Assembly (NCBI GenBank): GCA_030527825.1
Contig: JAUNAC010000003.1
Location: forward strand, 62,001 to 126,000
Length of the DNA stretch: 64,000 nt
Origin: Lautropia sp.
Lineage (GTDB): Bacteria; Pseudomonadota; Gammaproteobacteria; Burkholderiales; Burkholderiaceae_E
Direction of reading: 5' to 3'
Part shown: in pieces, positions 28,882 through 38,272 of the stretch
Numbering within the stretch: position 1 is the stretch's first letter
Layout of the letters: every line of letters starts with the position of its first letter
The notes under the pieces: model-generated
The model's input: the letters and a program-made list of their open reading frames with translations, nothing else
The model's database searches: none
Told to the model about the DNA's origin: nothing
Made by a program: the position numbers and the translations under genes

Positions 28882-28957
28882 GCGGGTGTAGCTCAGTTGG
28901 TAGAGCGCCGGCTTCCCAAGCCTGAGGTCGCGAGTTCGAGACTCGTCGCCCGCTCCA
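28882..28957 (+). tRNA. tRNA-Gly(CCC)
   Basis: The 76-base cloverleaf has acceptor stem GCGGGTG/CGCCCGC (one G-U pair), D-arm GCTC/GAGC, T-arm GCGAG/CTCGT with TTCGAGA loop, and an encoded CCA end. The anticodon loop TTCCCAA gives anticodon CCC. The anticodon stem CCGGC/GCCTG contains a C28-U42 mismatch. Confidence 0.95.
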
Positions 28958-29219
28958 TCGTCCCTACGGGTCGCTGCCGCAGTCCTTGTTTTCAGGGAGG
29001 GGCGTCGTCGGCGCCTGGCACAAGATCCGGGCTGCGGTCGCAGTCAGTATCCTGGTGGCGTCAGGCATGGCGATGCGAGGTTTCCGCCGGCCTGCTGACT
29101 CGCCGCTGACGGGGGTCGCATTCCCAGTTATGCAGACCCTTCCGGGGGAGAAGGCTATCTATGTCCTCGTCGGCTCCGGTACCATGTCCCTGCCTTCTTC
29201 ATTCCTGGAGTCCAAAGCA

Positions 29220-29510
29220 ATGTCCGAACCGATTCATCTTGTCGTCACCCTGCAGGTCAAGCCTGGGCAGATGGAAAAATTGCAGCAGGCCACTGCCGAG
29301 CTGGTTCAGGCCAGCGTTCAGGAGGCAGGCTGCGTCTCGTATCGTTCGGCATACGCTGAAGACGGGGTAACTGCCTACATTGTCGAGCACTGGCAGGATC
29401 AGGCAGCTCTGGATGCGCACAACCAGACCCGCCATTTCATCGAAGGCGTCAAGAAACTGCAGGATACCTGCTCCACGTTGCAGATTCATCGGGTGTACTG
29501 GCAAAACTGA
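29220..29510 (+). CDS. antibiotic biosynthesis monooxygenase (ABM)-domain protein, YgiN-like
   Basis: The 96-residue protein is one ferredoxin-like ABM domain, as in YgiN quinol monooxygenases. It has the usual N-terminal strand IHLVVTLQVKPGQMEKLQQ, the GCVSYRSAY core near residue 38, and the VEHWQDQAALDAHNQTRHF segment near residue 55. The start MSEPIHLV is preceded by GGAG; the frame remains open to 28986 but that leader has no family match. Often these proteins are small-molecule oxidases without a cofactor. It is followed closely by a DMT exporter gene. Confidence 0.88.
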   Translation: MSEPIHLVVTLQVKPGQMEKLQQATAELVQASVQEAGCVSYRSAYAEDGVTAYIVEHWQDQAALDAHNQTRHFIEGVKKLQDTCSTLQIHRVYWQN

Positions 29511-29531
29511 TCGCCGCTTTTTACACGGACA

Positions 29532-30422
29532 ATGGCCAGCATTTCCGGGCGAAGGGCCGGATTGCTGAGTGCTCACCTGGCGGCGGTGCTGTTTGGCCTG
29601 AGCGGTATTTTTGGAGCCCTCATCCGTTTTGATGCGTTCGCCATCACCCTGGGGCGGGCCGGTTTTGCCAGCCTGGCGCTGCTGTGCATCGCAGTGATTC
29701 AGCGGCGAAGACTGTGGCCGGCAGGGAACAGACGACAGATCTGGGTGTTGCTGGGCAGTGGTGTGCTGCTGGGATGGCATTGGGTTACCTTTTTCAAGGC
29801 GCTCAAGGTAGGTGGAGTGGGTATCGCCACGGTCGGATTTGCCAGCTTCCCTGCGTTTATCACGCTGCTGGATGTCCTGATTTGGGGCGCAAATATTGGC
29901 CGGCGAGAGTGGGCACTGCTGGCGTTGGTGTCGCTGGGACTGGTGCTGGTCACCCCGTCGTTCTCGCTGGGGAATCAGGCTACGGCGGGCCTGGCCTGGG
30001 GCATAGCCAGTGGGGGGCTGTTTGCGGCGCTAGCGCTATGCAATCGCCATGGCGCCCGCGGCATGAACGCCATTCAGGTGGCATGCTGGCAGAATCTGAT
30101 GGTCTGTGTCAGCATATTTCCCCTATATGGGCTGCTGGGCAATGAGAGCGTCGGGGCGGTGTCTGCAGATCTGGCCAGCTGGTTTTGGCTGGCGCTCCTG
30201 GGGATACTGTGTACCGGCCTCGCCCATATGCTGTTCGTCCGTTGTATGAACAGTCTTGATGCCCGGCTGGCCGGCACGATCGTCGCGCTGGAGCCCGTCT
30301 ATGCCATCGCTTGCGCCTGGTGGCTTTTTCACGAGCAGCCCAGTACCCGTATGCTGGCTGGCGCGGCGTTGATCATTCTGGCGACGGTACTGGCAAGCCG
30401 TCGGCCTGGCGGAGCGGCTTAG
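29532..30422 (+). CDS. DMT/EamA-family transporter
   Basis: The 296-residue protein has ten predicted membrane helices in two EamA repeats. Motifs include FGLSGIFGALIRFDAFAITLGR (read in parts) near residue 18 and ALEPVYAIACAWWLFHEQPS near residue 255, a clear EamA C-terminal signature. It starts 21 bases after the ABM gene, so both are probably one transcript. Substrate unknown. Confidence 0.88.
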   Translation: MASISGRRAGLLSAHLAAVLFGLSGIFGALIRFDAFAITLGRAGFASLALLCIAVIQRRRLWPAGNRRQIWVLLGSGVLLGWHWVTFFKALKVGGVGIATVGFASFPAFITLLDVLIWGANIGRREWALLALVSLGLVLVTPSFSLGNQATAGLAWGIASGGLFAALALCNRHGARGMNAIQVACWQNLMVCVSIFPLYGLLGNESVGAVSADLASWFWLALLGILCTGLAHMLFVRCMNSLDARLAGTIVALEPVYAIACAWWLFHEQPSTRMLAGAALIILATVLASRRPGGAA

Positions 30423-30759
30423 TCCTCCCGAATAGGAGCTGGCCGCCAGGTGCCTTGGCGTGTGGCTGCCGTCATTGGGTGTCGTGACGAAATTACAGGC
30501 TGTTGGGTTTTGCGGTTTGATACATACCGCGCGTTTGGCTGTGCTTACAATCGCAATGGTTATGACTGATTTGTGATGGTTCGGTCTGTCAGGCATCCCT
30601 GACTGACGCGTTGGCTCGGCGCCTGCTTCGACATGTCAACTCCATCGATTGCTGCCTTTGGCTGATCATCCCGGGCGGTCTTTTGGCCGCTTTCTGTCTC
30701 TTCGCTGACCGGAGAGCGTTGCTGGTCGGCTACCCCCGTCATTCTGGAGAGTCCTGCTC
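30423..30759. other. 337-base leader region before nrdJ
   Basis: No coding gene is seen here. I looked for a cobalamin riboswitch and NrdR boxes and saw neither. There is an imperfect hairpin around 30674-30692 (GCGG...CCGC) and a TCAGG/CCTGA hairpin near 30590. A TACAAT at 30546-30551 could be a -10 box but lacks a matching -35. The ribosome site GGAGAG precedes the nrdJ ATG. Confidence 0.6.
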
Positions 30760-33255
30760 ATGAAACGCGATGCCATGCCTGCTGTCCAGCCATCGTTGGC
30801 GCTGCCTGTCCAGCCCATCAGCCAGGATGTACTGGCCGAGAAATATCTCAAGGGTAGAGAGCGTACCGAGGGGGAACTGTTTGCCCGGGTAGCCAGGGCG
30901 CTGGCCTCTGTGGAAAAACCTGAGATTCGCGCGGAATGGGAGGCCCGGTTTCTGGGCAATCTGCATGCCGGCGCCATTGGTGCAGGTCGCATCATGAGCG
31001 CTGCCGGAACAGATATCCAGGCCACGCTTATTAACTGTTTCGTCCAGCCGGTGGGGGACTGCATCCAGGGCTATGATGATGATGGCTACCCCGGAATCTA
31101 TGAGGCCCTGCGTGAGGCAGCTGAAACCATGCGGCGGGGGGGCGGGGTAGGTTATGATTTTTCGCGCATCCGTCCCAACGGCGCAGAGGTCAAGGGAACC
31201 CATTCCATTGCTTCCGGTCCATGCAGCTACATCAATGTGTTCGACCAGAGCTGCGCCACCGTCGAGAGTGCGGGAAGCCGTCGCGGGGCCCAGATGGGGG
31301 TACTGCGCATTGACCATCCTGACGTGCTGGATTTCATCACGGCCAAGCGCACTCCGGGGCGATGGAACAATTTCAACGTGTCGGTCGGTGTCTCCGATGC
31401 GTTCATGAAGGCACTGCAGGATAACGCCGACTGGCAGCTGGTCCATCGCGCCAGACCGGGAAGCAGAATGATGGCCGAGGGGGCACGCCAGCGGGATGAT
31501 GGCCTGTGGGTCTACCGGACCCTTCCGGCAAGACAGCTCTGGGACACCATCATGAAGTCGACGTACGACTTCGCCGAGCCAGGGATCCTGTTCATTGATG
31601 CCATTGGCCGGGACAACAATCTTTCCTACTGCGAGTCCATCGAGGCGACCAACCCCTGTGGCGAGCAACCGTTGCCGCCCTATGGCTGCTGCGATCTGGG
31701 GCCCATCATCCTGACCCGATTCGTCCGCCATGCCTTTGGCCAGGGAGGGGAACCGGTTTTTGATTTCCCTGCATTCGAAGAAGTGGTCGCCGTGCAGGTA
31801 CGGGCCCTGGACAACGTATTGGACGTCACGTTCTGGCCGCTCGAAAAACAGCAGGCGGAGTCCGCTGCCAAGCGGCGGATCGGGGTCGGTTTTACCGGAT
31901 TGGGCAATACTCTGGCCATGCTCCGATTGCGCTATGACCGTCCAGAAGGTCGTGCCATGGCGACCCGCATCGCCGAGTCCATGCGCAATGCAGCCTATCG
32001 GGCCTCTGTTGCCTTGGCACGGGAAAAGGGGGCCTTTCCCCTGTTTGATGCCGATCGCTATCTGGGCAAGGGCTGCCGCAAGGGGGAAGGGCCCTTCGCC
32101 TCACGGCTGCCTGAAGATATCAAGGCGGATATCCGCCGGTACGGCATTCGCAATAGCCATCTGCTGTCCATTGCACCGACCGGGACGGTGAGCCTGGCCT
32201 TTGCCGACAATGCCAGCAACGGCATTGAGCCACCGTTTTCCTGGTCATACACCCGACGCAAGCGCGAAGCCGACGGCAGCCGCAGCGAGTACGTGGTGGA
32301 AGATCACGCCTGGCGCCTGTACCGCTCACAGGGCGGCGATGTCGAGCGTCTTCCCGATTATTTTGTCAATGCCCTGGCGATGACGGCACAGGAGCACGTT
32401 GCCATGATGGAGGCGGTCCAGCCTTACATCGACACCTCCATTTCCAAAACCGTCAATGTGCCTGCCGACTACCCCTATGAGGATTTCAAGGATCTTTACC
32501 GGCAGGCGTGGGTGGCCCGCCTGAAGGGGCTGGCTACCTACCGCCCCAACCCGATCCTGGGGGCCGTGCTGGAGGCGGAACCGGCGAAGAAGGAGGAAAA
32601 AGCGGCACAGCCACCGGCAGATGCTGGCCTTACCCCCCAGCATGAGGATCCGGCCCGCAAGGTCATCGAGCGGCGTCCCCCGGGTGCACTGGATGCCGTC
32701 GCCGAGAAGATCGAATACTGGACGCACGAAGGTCAGCAACGCCTCTATCTGATCGTTTCCTTCCTGCCGCTGGCGGGCGCTGATGGCCGGAGAATCGAGC
32801 GGGCCATCGAATTTTTCATGCCGGTTGGGCAGAGCGGAGAGTCCCAGCAGTGGATCACTGCCACCATGCGGATGTTGAGTCTGGCTGCTCGGGGAGGTTT
32901 CCTGGACCGGGCATTGTCCGATATGCGCAAGGTAACCTGGGATCGTGGTCCGGTGAGGCTGGGTGTCTATCGGAAAGCCGATGGCACCCAGGTGCCCCGC
33001 TGGCATGATAGTGAAGTAGCTGCTATTGCGTACGCGCTGCAGAACCTGATTGCCAGGCGTCAGGAAAATATCCAGCCACTGCTGTTTGATGCAGGAGAAC
33101 TGCCTAGTATGAAGGATAGCGCCGATTCCCTGCACGAGGTTCCTGCCAGCGTGATGGCTGGAAAGAAATGTAGTGAATGCGGTGCCTACGCCATGATCCG
33201 GAAGGATGGTTGCGATTATTGCACTCAGTGTGGCATGCTAGGAAGCTGTGGATGA
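30760..33255 (+). CDS. nrdJ: adenosylcobalamin-dependent (class II) ribonucleotide reductase
   Basis: NrdJ reduces ribonucleotides to deoxyribonucleotides using adenosylcobalamin as radical source, so it needs no oxygen and no small subunit. The 831-residue protein shows RRGGGVGYDFSRIRP near residue 125, FDQSCATVESAGSRRGAQMG near 160, the active-site NPCGEQPLPPYGCCDLG near 298, and LLSIAPTGTVSLAFADNASN near 467. The C terminus after residue 800 is a cysteine-rich zinc-ribbon-type tail (CSECG, CDYC, CGMLGSC), as in the NrdJ_Z subfamily. The start MKRDAMP follows GGAGAG. It needs B12; a cobalamin-riboswitch transporter lies 10 kb away. Confidence 0.96.
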   Translation: MKRDAMPAVQPSLALPVQPISQDVLAEKYLKGRERTEGELFARVARALASVEKPEIRAEWEARFLGNLHAGAIGAGRIMSAAGTDIQATLINCFVQPVGDCIQGYDDDGYPGIYEALREAAETMRRGGGVGYDFSRIRPNGAEVKGTHSIASGPCSYINVFDQSCATVESAGSRRGAQMGVLRIDHPDVLDFITAKRTPGRWNNFNVSVGVSDAFMKALQDNADWQLVHRARPGSRMMAEGARQRDDGLWVYRTLPARQLWDTIMKSTYDFAEPGILFIDAIGRDNNLSYCESIEATNPCGEQPLPPYGCCDLGPIILTRFVRHAFGQGGEPVFDFPAFEEVVAVQVRALDNVLDVTFWPLEKQQAESAAKRRIGVGFTGLGNTLAMLRLRYDRPEGRAMATRIAESMRNAAYRASVALAREKGAFPLFDADRYLGKGCRKGEGPFASRLPEDIKADIRRYGIRNSHLLSIAPTGTVSLAFADNASNGIEPPFSWSYTRRKREADGSRSEYVVEDHAWRLYRSQGGDVERLPDYFVNALAMTAQEHVAMMEAVQPYIDTSISKTVNVPADYPYEDFKDLYRQAWVARLKGLATYRPNPILGAVLEAEPAKKEEKAAQPPADAGLTPQHEDPARKVIERRPPGALDAVAEKIEYWTHEGQQRLYLIVSFLPLAGADGRRIERAIEFFMPVGQSGESQQWITATMRMLSLAARGGFLDRALSDMRKVTWDRGPVRLGVYRKADGTQVPRWHDSEVAAIAYALQNLIARRQENIQPLLFDAGELPSMKDSADSLHEVPASVMAGKKCSECGAYAMIRKDGCDYCTQCGMLGSCG

Positions 33256-33392
33256 TGTGCCTGGTCCTGATGACGTGCCCCTGGTCGCCAGATGTGCTGG
33301 CCATGTCAAATCAATACCAGGTGGTTTTTTTGTTCAAAAGCCTCACGAAATATTCGCCTGCAGGATTTATCAATAGTGCATCGGAGATACTG

Positions 33393-35450
33393 GTGGATGT
33401 GTATGGTTGTTTGAGAGTGTTGTCAGGGCGGTTCTGGCGTAGTTGTCTGCTGTTCCTGATGGTTGTGGTCATACCGGCGACGGCTGGAACACTGCATTCC
33501 AGGTCTGAAACGCCCTCTGGCGCCGCTGCAAGTAGCGAACCATCCGTGGATTGTGCGTCCCAGCCTGTCATCCGTTTGGGCGGCTTGGATTGGGAGAGCG
33601 GCCAAATCACGACGGCATTACTTGAATTGCTGGCCCGGGACGGGCTGGGCTGCAGGACAGAGGTGGTTCCAGGATCGGTGCCAACTCTGGAGTCTGCCCT
33701 GATCCAGAACGATATACAGGTCATTGCTGAGCAGTGGGTCGGTCGCTCTTCCGGCATTGACAAAGCGGTTAAGGAACGGAAAATCGTCGTTATCGGCGAT
33801 ACGCTGGCCGGTGGGGCCACTCAGGGATGGTACGTACCTGATTACGTCCAGGCTGAACATCCGGATCTGAAAACGGTCGATGATCTTGCCCGTCACGCCA
33901 AGCTCTTTCCCAATCCGGAGCAACCAGGTCAGGCCAGGTTTTTGAACTGCCCAGCAGGGTGGGTATGCGAGGGGTTCAATACTCGTCTACTGAAAAATAC
34001 AGGGCTCTCGGCGCAATATGCGAATGTCCATCCAGGAACCGGGGCTGCGCTAGATGCCGAGATTGCCTCGGCCATTGCCCGCCACGAACCATTGCTTTTC
34101 TATTATTGGCACCCGGCTGGCCTGATGGCTAAGTATCACCTGGTGCCTATTGCTTTTCCCCCTTACGATGCAGACTGCTGGCCGGAGCTGCTAAAACCGG
34201 ATTCTACTTCCAGATGTGTATCCGGATTTCCGGTATCTCGGCTCGCCATGGCTGTTTCTGCGCCGTTTGCACAGCACTATCCGCAGCTCGTGGCGCTGAT
34301 CAAGAAGCTGAGATTTCCAGCCAGTGTTTTGGACCGTCAGATTCTGGAGATGGCCGAGCATCATCGGAGTGGTACGCAACAGGCAGAGCAGTTCCTGAAA
34401 GAGCACCCGGAGCTTTGGTCGACCTGGCTGGATCCACAGGTAGCCCTGCGTCTGGCACGACAACGCGGTATAGACCCGGCACGATTGGCTTCTCGGCAGG
34501 GTACGACGTCTTCGGTGAAGTCGTCTGCAGAAAATACAAAATCTCGCGAAGCCCTTGTCAACCCAGAGGAGCATCCGGATACGCCAGCTTCAATAGGTAG
34601 CGGACATGGTTTTTTCCCCTCCTGGTCTGTGGCTGATTGGCTCAATAACAGTTTGGCACGACTGGTGGAGCATCACGGAGAAAGCTTTCGCGCGTTCAGT
34701 CAGCAGCTGATGCAGGGGCTGATGTTGCCGCTGGAACAGTTACTGGTGGCTATCCCACCTTGGCTGCTATTGCTGGTGCTGGCTGCTTTGGTATGGCATG
34801 CATCGCGTAGTCTGTGGCCCGCTATTTTCAGCACCGTGGGGTTCTATTTGATTGGTTCCCTGGGCCTGTGGCTACCTCTATTGCAGACGCTGGCATTGCT
34901 TATCGCTGCGTTTTTCTTCATTGTGCTTCTGGGATTTCCTCTGGGAATTCTCATGGCTGGCAGTAAGCGTTTGCATCGTTGGTTTTCACCGGTACTGGAT
35001 GTTGTCCAGACGATGCCCAGTTTTGTATATCTGATCCCGGTGCTGATGCTTTTCGGTATTGGACGTGTCCCGGCGCTGTTCGCTACCGTGGTCTATGCCA
35101 TGGCCCCCCTGATCAGGCTGACTGCGCTGGGCATCCGTGAAGTGGATGCCCGGATGGTTGAATCGGCCGAGTCTTTTGGCTGTACCCGCGGGCAACTGCT
35201 GCGTTGGGTGCTGCTCCCACAGGCCAGAGCGTCTATCCTGGCCGGTGTCAATCAGGCAGTCATGATGTCTCTGGGTATGGTGGTCGTTGCCTCGATGATT
35301 GGTGCTCGTGGACTAGGTGAAGACGTTCTGCAGTCGATCCAGACGCTTAATATCGGGAGAGGCGTGCAAGCGGGGGTGGCCATTGTGATTCTGGCCATTG
35401 TCATAGACCGTATTACTCAGGCATACGGGGAAAAGCGAAAAATACGATGA
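33393..35450 (+). CDS. fused glycine betaine/choline-type binding protein and permease
   Basis: One chain carries an OpuAC/ProX-type substrate-binding domain (about residues 40-330) followed by a ProW/OpuAB-type permease domain (about 425-680). Binding-domain marks are LGGLDWESGQITTALLELL and LLFYYWHPAGLMAKYHLVP. The permease has QTMPSFVYLIPVLMLFGIG and the EAA-loop ESAESFGCTRGQLLRWVLLP. The start is taken as the GTG at 33393 with GGAG eight bases before it, giving 685 residues and a clean signal peptide. An ATG at 33303 is possible but has no ribosome site. It overlaps the ATPase gene by ATGA. In the known OpuA fusions the permease comes first, so this order is unusual. Confidence 0.88.
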   Translation: MDVYGCLRVLSGRFWRSCLLFLMVVVIPATAGTLHSRSETPSGAAASSEPSVDCASQPVIRLGGLDWESGQITTALLELLARDGLGCRTEVVPGSVPTLESALIQNDIQVIAEQWVGRSSGIDKAVKERKIVVIGDTLAGGATQGWYVPDYVQAEHPDLKTVDDLARHAKLFPNPEQPGQARFLNCPAGWVCEGFNTRLLKNTGLSAQYANVHPGTGAALDAEIASAIARHEPLLFYYWHPAGLMAKYHLVPIAFPPYDADCWPELLKPDSTSRCVSGFPVSRLAMAVSAPFAQHYPQLVALIKKLRFPASVLDRQILEMAEHHRSGTQQAEQFLKEHPELWSTWLDPQVALRLARQRGIDPARLASRQGTTSSVKSSAENTKSREALVNPEEHPDTPASIGSGHGFFPSWSVADWLNNSLARLVEHHGESFRAFSQQLMQGLMLPLEQLLVAIPPWLLLLVLAALVWHASRSLWPAIFSTVGFYLIGSLGLWLPLLQTLALLIAAFFFIVLLGFPLGILMAGSKRLHRWFSPVLDVVQTMPSFVYLIPVLMLFGIGRVPALFATVVYAMAPLIRLTALGIREVDARMVESAESFGCTRGQLLRWVLLPQARASILAGVNQAVMMSLGMVVVASMIGARGLGEDVLQSIQTLNIGRGVQAGVAIVILAIVIDRITQAYGEKRKIR

Positions 35451-36283
35451 CGCATATTGTGTTTCGTGATGTTAGCAAAATTTACGGGGATCACGCTCAG
35501 CAAATCGAGTCTGCCTTGCAGCTGTTGCGTCATGATGACCTGGCTAATGAAGAGATCTTCGCCCGTACGGGTTGTCGTGTGGGCCTTCGTCAAATCAATC
35601 TGGATATTCCGCAGGGGGAGATTTTTTGCATCATTGGTTTATCCGGATCAGGAAAGTCCACTTTGGTCCGGCATATTAATCGTCTCATCGAGCCCAGTGC
35701 CGGTCGTATTCAGGTGTGTGACGTCGATGTCATGGCACTCAATGCGCATGGCCTGCGTGAATTTCGCCGAACGCGGGTGAGTATGGTGTTCCAGCATTTT
35801 GGCCTGCTACCTCACCTGACGGTCTTGCAAAATGCCTGTTTCGGATTGCGGGTACGGGGCATGTCTGAGCGCGAACAGCGCGCTCGGGCATTTCACTGGT
35901 TAGAGGAAATGGAACTGGCCGAATTGGCGGACAGTTACCCTGATCAGTTGTCCGGTGGCATGAGGCAGCGCGCGGGTCTGGCCCGTGCGCTGACAGCCGA
36001 TACGGACATCATCCTGATGGACGAGGCATTTTCGGCGTTGGATCCGCTGATCCGCATCAAGTTGCAGGATACTGTTTTGGCATTGCAGCGACGTTTGGGT
36101 AAGACCATGGTATTCATTACCCACGACATTGACGAGGCGCTGAAGATGGGGAGCCGGCTGGCCATTCTCAACGCAGGCCGTCTGGTACAGACCGGCACCC
36201 CCCAGGAGCTCATTAACAGTCCCGCCGATGATTACGTGGCAGAGTTTATGAAATCTGCCCGTACTGCCATCCAGATGGGGTGA
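35447..36283 (+). CDS. proV: betaine/proline-type ABC transporter ATPase (ProV/OpuAA-like)
   Basis: The 278-residue ATPase has Walker A GLSGSGKSTL near residue 63, signature LSGGMRQRAGLARAL near 165, Walker B IILMDEAFSALDP near 187, and the H-loop FITHDIDEALKMG near 222. Its N terminus has the typical ProV helix in which the Q-rich segment precedes the ATP site. Unlike ProV (about 400 residues) it lacks C-terminal CBS domains, so ionic-strength sensing by those domains is absent. It overlaps the fused binding-protein/permease gene by four bases and completes that transporter. Confidence 0.92.
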   Translation: MTHIVFRDVSKIYGDHAQQIESALQLLRHDDLANEEIFARTGCRVGLRQINLDIPQGEIFCIIGLSGSGKSTLVRHINRLIEPSAGRIQVCDVDVMALNAHGLREFRRTRVSMVFQHFGLLPHLTVLQNACFGLRVRGMSEREQRARAFHWLEEMELAELADSYPDQLSGGMRQRAGLARALTADTDIILMDEAFSALDPLIRIKLQDTVLALQRRLGKTMVFITHDIDEALKMGSRLAILNAGRLVQTGTPQELINSPADDYVAEFMKSARTAIQMG

Positions 36284-36341
36284 ACAGACCCATCCGTTTT
36301 GGGCGGTGCCCGCTGCATATGGCCGATGCCAGGTAGATCTT

Positions 36342-37136
36342 CTAGTTGTAGGAGAGTTCCACCGAGCGTTGGTAGGCCCTTGCTGCTGCATCGTCAACCA
36401 GGCGGCGCAGGGCCTGTCCCTGTTCGAATGCTTCAATGGCAGCATGGGTTGTGCCATTGGGTGATGTGACGGCCTGGCGCAGCGCGCAGAAGTCCATGTC
36501 GCCCTGGGTTTGCAGCGTGGCGGCGCCTAGCGCCGTCTGTGCGGCCAGCTTGCGTGCCAACTGGCGTGGTAGCCCCAGTTTTTCAGCCGCGTCGGCCAGT
36601 GCTTCGGAAAACAGATGGTAATAAGCGGGGCCACTGCCGCTGATGGCCGTGACAGCATGAAGCTGTGCCTCAGTCTGAACCCAGAAAGCCTGCCCAACGG
36701 CATTGAACAGGTTACCCAGCATATTGCGCAGAGCAGGGGTGACGTCATCATCAGCATATAGGCCCACACAGCCCTGACGTACCATAACCGGTGTATTGGG
36801 CATGCTGCGCACCACAGGGCGGGCCACGGGCAGTGCTGCTCGCAGTGTTTGCAGAGAGACCCCTGCCATCACGGAAATGATCGTCGCCTGATGAAGCTGA
36901 TCACTGGGCAGCGTGTTGAGTGCCTCCCGTGCCATGGCGGGTTTGACCGCCATGATTACCAGATCGTAACGGGTTGTGGGTAAATCGGCTGCCCGTCGAT
37001 AAATGTTTGCCTTGACGTCCATGGCACGGAGTGGGTCGATAGCGTCTATGTTGGTCACCAGACCAGCATCCAGCCAGGCTTCACCCAAAGCCGCGCCCAT
37101 GCGACCATATCCCAGAAAGAGAGCGTTCAGACCCAT
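36342..37136 (-). CDS. proC: pyrroline-5-carboxylate reductase
   Basis: ProC reduces pyrroline-5-carboxylate to proline with NADPH. The 264-residue sequence has the N-terminal dinucleotide-binding pattern FLGYGRMGAALGEAWL (the usual Gly-x-Gly-x-x-G variant), AVKPAMARE near residue 65, RSMPNTPVMVRQG near 114, and the C-terminal SGSGPAYYHLFSEALADAAEKLGL pair of signatures near 160. The ATG at 37136 (MGLNALF) is preceded by AAGGAG; a frame open to 37448 is spurious. It converges with the transporter operon, so proline made here could share a role with it in osmoprotection, but no direct link is shown. Confidence 0.93.
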   Translation of the reverse strand: MGLNALFLGYGRMGAALGEAWLDAGLVTNIDAIDPLRAMDVKANIYRRAADLPTTRYDLVIMAVKPAMAREALNTLPSDQLHQATIISVMAGVSLQTLRAALPVARPVVRSMPNTPVMVRQGCVGLYADDDVTPALRNMLGNLFNAVGQAFWVQTEAQLHAVTAISGSGPAYYHLFSEALADAAEKLGLPRQLARKLAAQTALGAATLQTQGDMDFCALRQAVTSPNGTTHAAIEAFEQGQALRRLVDDAAARAYQRSVELSYN

Positions 37137-37254
37137 GCTGCATAACTCCTTATCGTTGTGCGTTGTCGGGGTCGACCGAGTCGCTTGGCAGGCCGAGGTA
37201 CCCGCCACAGGCGACATATTAATGGTTTTTCCTGAGTAGATTTTGCAACACCCC

Positions 37255-37320
37255 GGATTGTTGTGGCATATATGATGCAGAACGTATAACAGTTCGTTAT
37301 CAGAGGGGTGTGAGAACGGT
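37255..37320. promoter_or_regulatory. possible operator region between proC and the shikimate-dehydrogenase-like gene
   Basis: The 286-base divergent gap holds an inverted repeat ATAAC-AGTTC-GTTAT at 37286-37300. Upstream, an AT-rich tract CATATATGATG (37268-37278) may be a promoter -10 region. No regulator gene is adjacent. Confidence 0.35.
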
Positions 37321-37422
37321 ATCGGCGTTACGTTACCCCTGTGTTTGGCTGCTGTCTCGCCGTCTGACGGGACATTCCAGCGGTATGCGAGCATTCCTGT
37401 GCTCTCTGACATTCGCTGAACA

Positions 37423-38265
37423 ATGACTGTGATGATTACTGGCAACACGCGCCTGATTGCACATATTGGTTATCCCACCAGCACATTCCGATCCCCCATG
37501 ATTTATAACCCGTGGTTCCATCATGTGGGGCTGGACGTAGTGGTGGTTCCGTTTGCTTCCGGACCTGATGGTTACCCCACTTTGCTGCGATCATTATTCA
37601 ATGCAGAGAACATGGTAGGCGCGCTCGTCACCATGCCACACAAGATTGTTACGGCATCCCTGGTGGACAGACTGTCGGTTGCAGCTGGCATTGCAGGGGC
37701 CTGCAATGCCGTCCGACGGGCAGCGGGTGGTGGCCTGGAAGGTGACCTGTTCGATGGCGAAGGGTTTGTGTTAGGCATGCAGCGCCGTGGTATCAACGCG
37801 GGCCAGAAGGCTGCGCTGGTGATTGGCTGCGGCGGTGTCGGTTCCGCGATTTCGGCTTCGCTGGCTGGAGCCGGGATCGCGCATCTGGGTCTGTACGATA
37901 TTCGTGATGTGGTAATGCAGGATCTGGCTGTTCGCCTGCAGCGGTATTACCCCGCACTGGACATCCGGCTGGGTAGCGCCGATCCTGCAGGCTTTGATAT
38001 TGTAATCAATGCTTCCCCGCTGGGAATGCAGCCAAGTGACCCGCTTCCGGTGGATGTCAGCCGGATTGAGGCGCATGCTTATGTGGGCGAGGTTGTCCTC
38101 AAGGAGGAAAACACGCGCTTTATGGTTGCAGCCAGGGCACGAGGCTGTCTGGTTCAGGGTGGGCTCGATATGCTTTATGAACAGATCCCGGCCTATTTGA
38201 ACTATTTTGGCTTACCGGTGGCCACGCCGGCACAACTGCGTAGCCTAAGTTGTCCCATGGGTTGA
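37423..38265 (+). CDS. shikimate dehydrogenase-family oxidoreductase (AroE/YdiB/RifI2-like)
   Basis: The 280-residue protein has the AroE fold: VTMPHK near residue 69 with the catalytic Lys, LEGDLFDGEGF near 105 with the catalytic Asp, and the NAD(P) motif VIGCGGVGSAISASLAGAG near 133. However, the canonical shikimate-carboxylate motif HSxSPxxHN is replaced by STFRSPMIYN, and NTD becomes LFD. This suggests a YdiB- or RifI2-like enzyme with a different or quinate-type substrate, not the housekeeping AroE. The next gene, 7 bases away, is an aromatic-acid MFS transporter, which favours a catabolic role in quinate or shikimate use. Confidence 0.82.
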   Translation: MTVMITGNTRLIAHIGYPTSTFRSPMIYNPWFHHVGLDVVVVPFASGPDGYPTLLRSLFNAENMVGALVTMPHKIVTASLVDRLSVAAGIAGACNAVRRAAGGGLEGDLFDGEGFVLGMQRRGINAGQKAALVIGCGGVGSAISASLAGAGIAHLGLYDIRDVVMQDLAVRLQRYYPALDIRLGSADPAGFDIVINASPLGMQPSDPLPVDVSRIEAHAYVGEVVLKEENTRFMVAARARGCLVQGGLDMLYEQIPAYLNYFGLPVATPAQLRSLSCPMG

Positions 38266-38272
38266 TGTCACG

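Noticed and set aside
30423..30759. Possible cobalamin riboswitch or NrdR box before nrdJ
   Set aside because: None of the B12-box segments and no NrdR-type repeat are present in the 337 bases.
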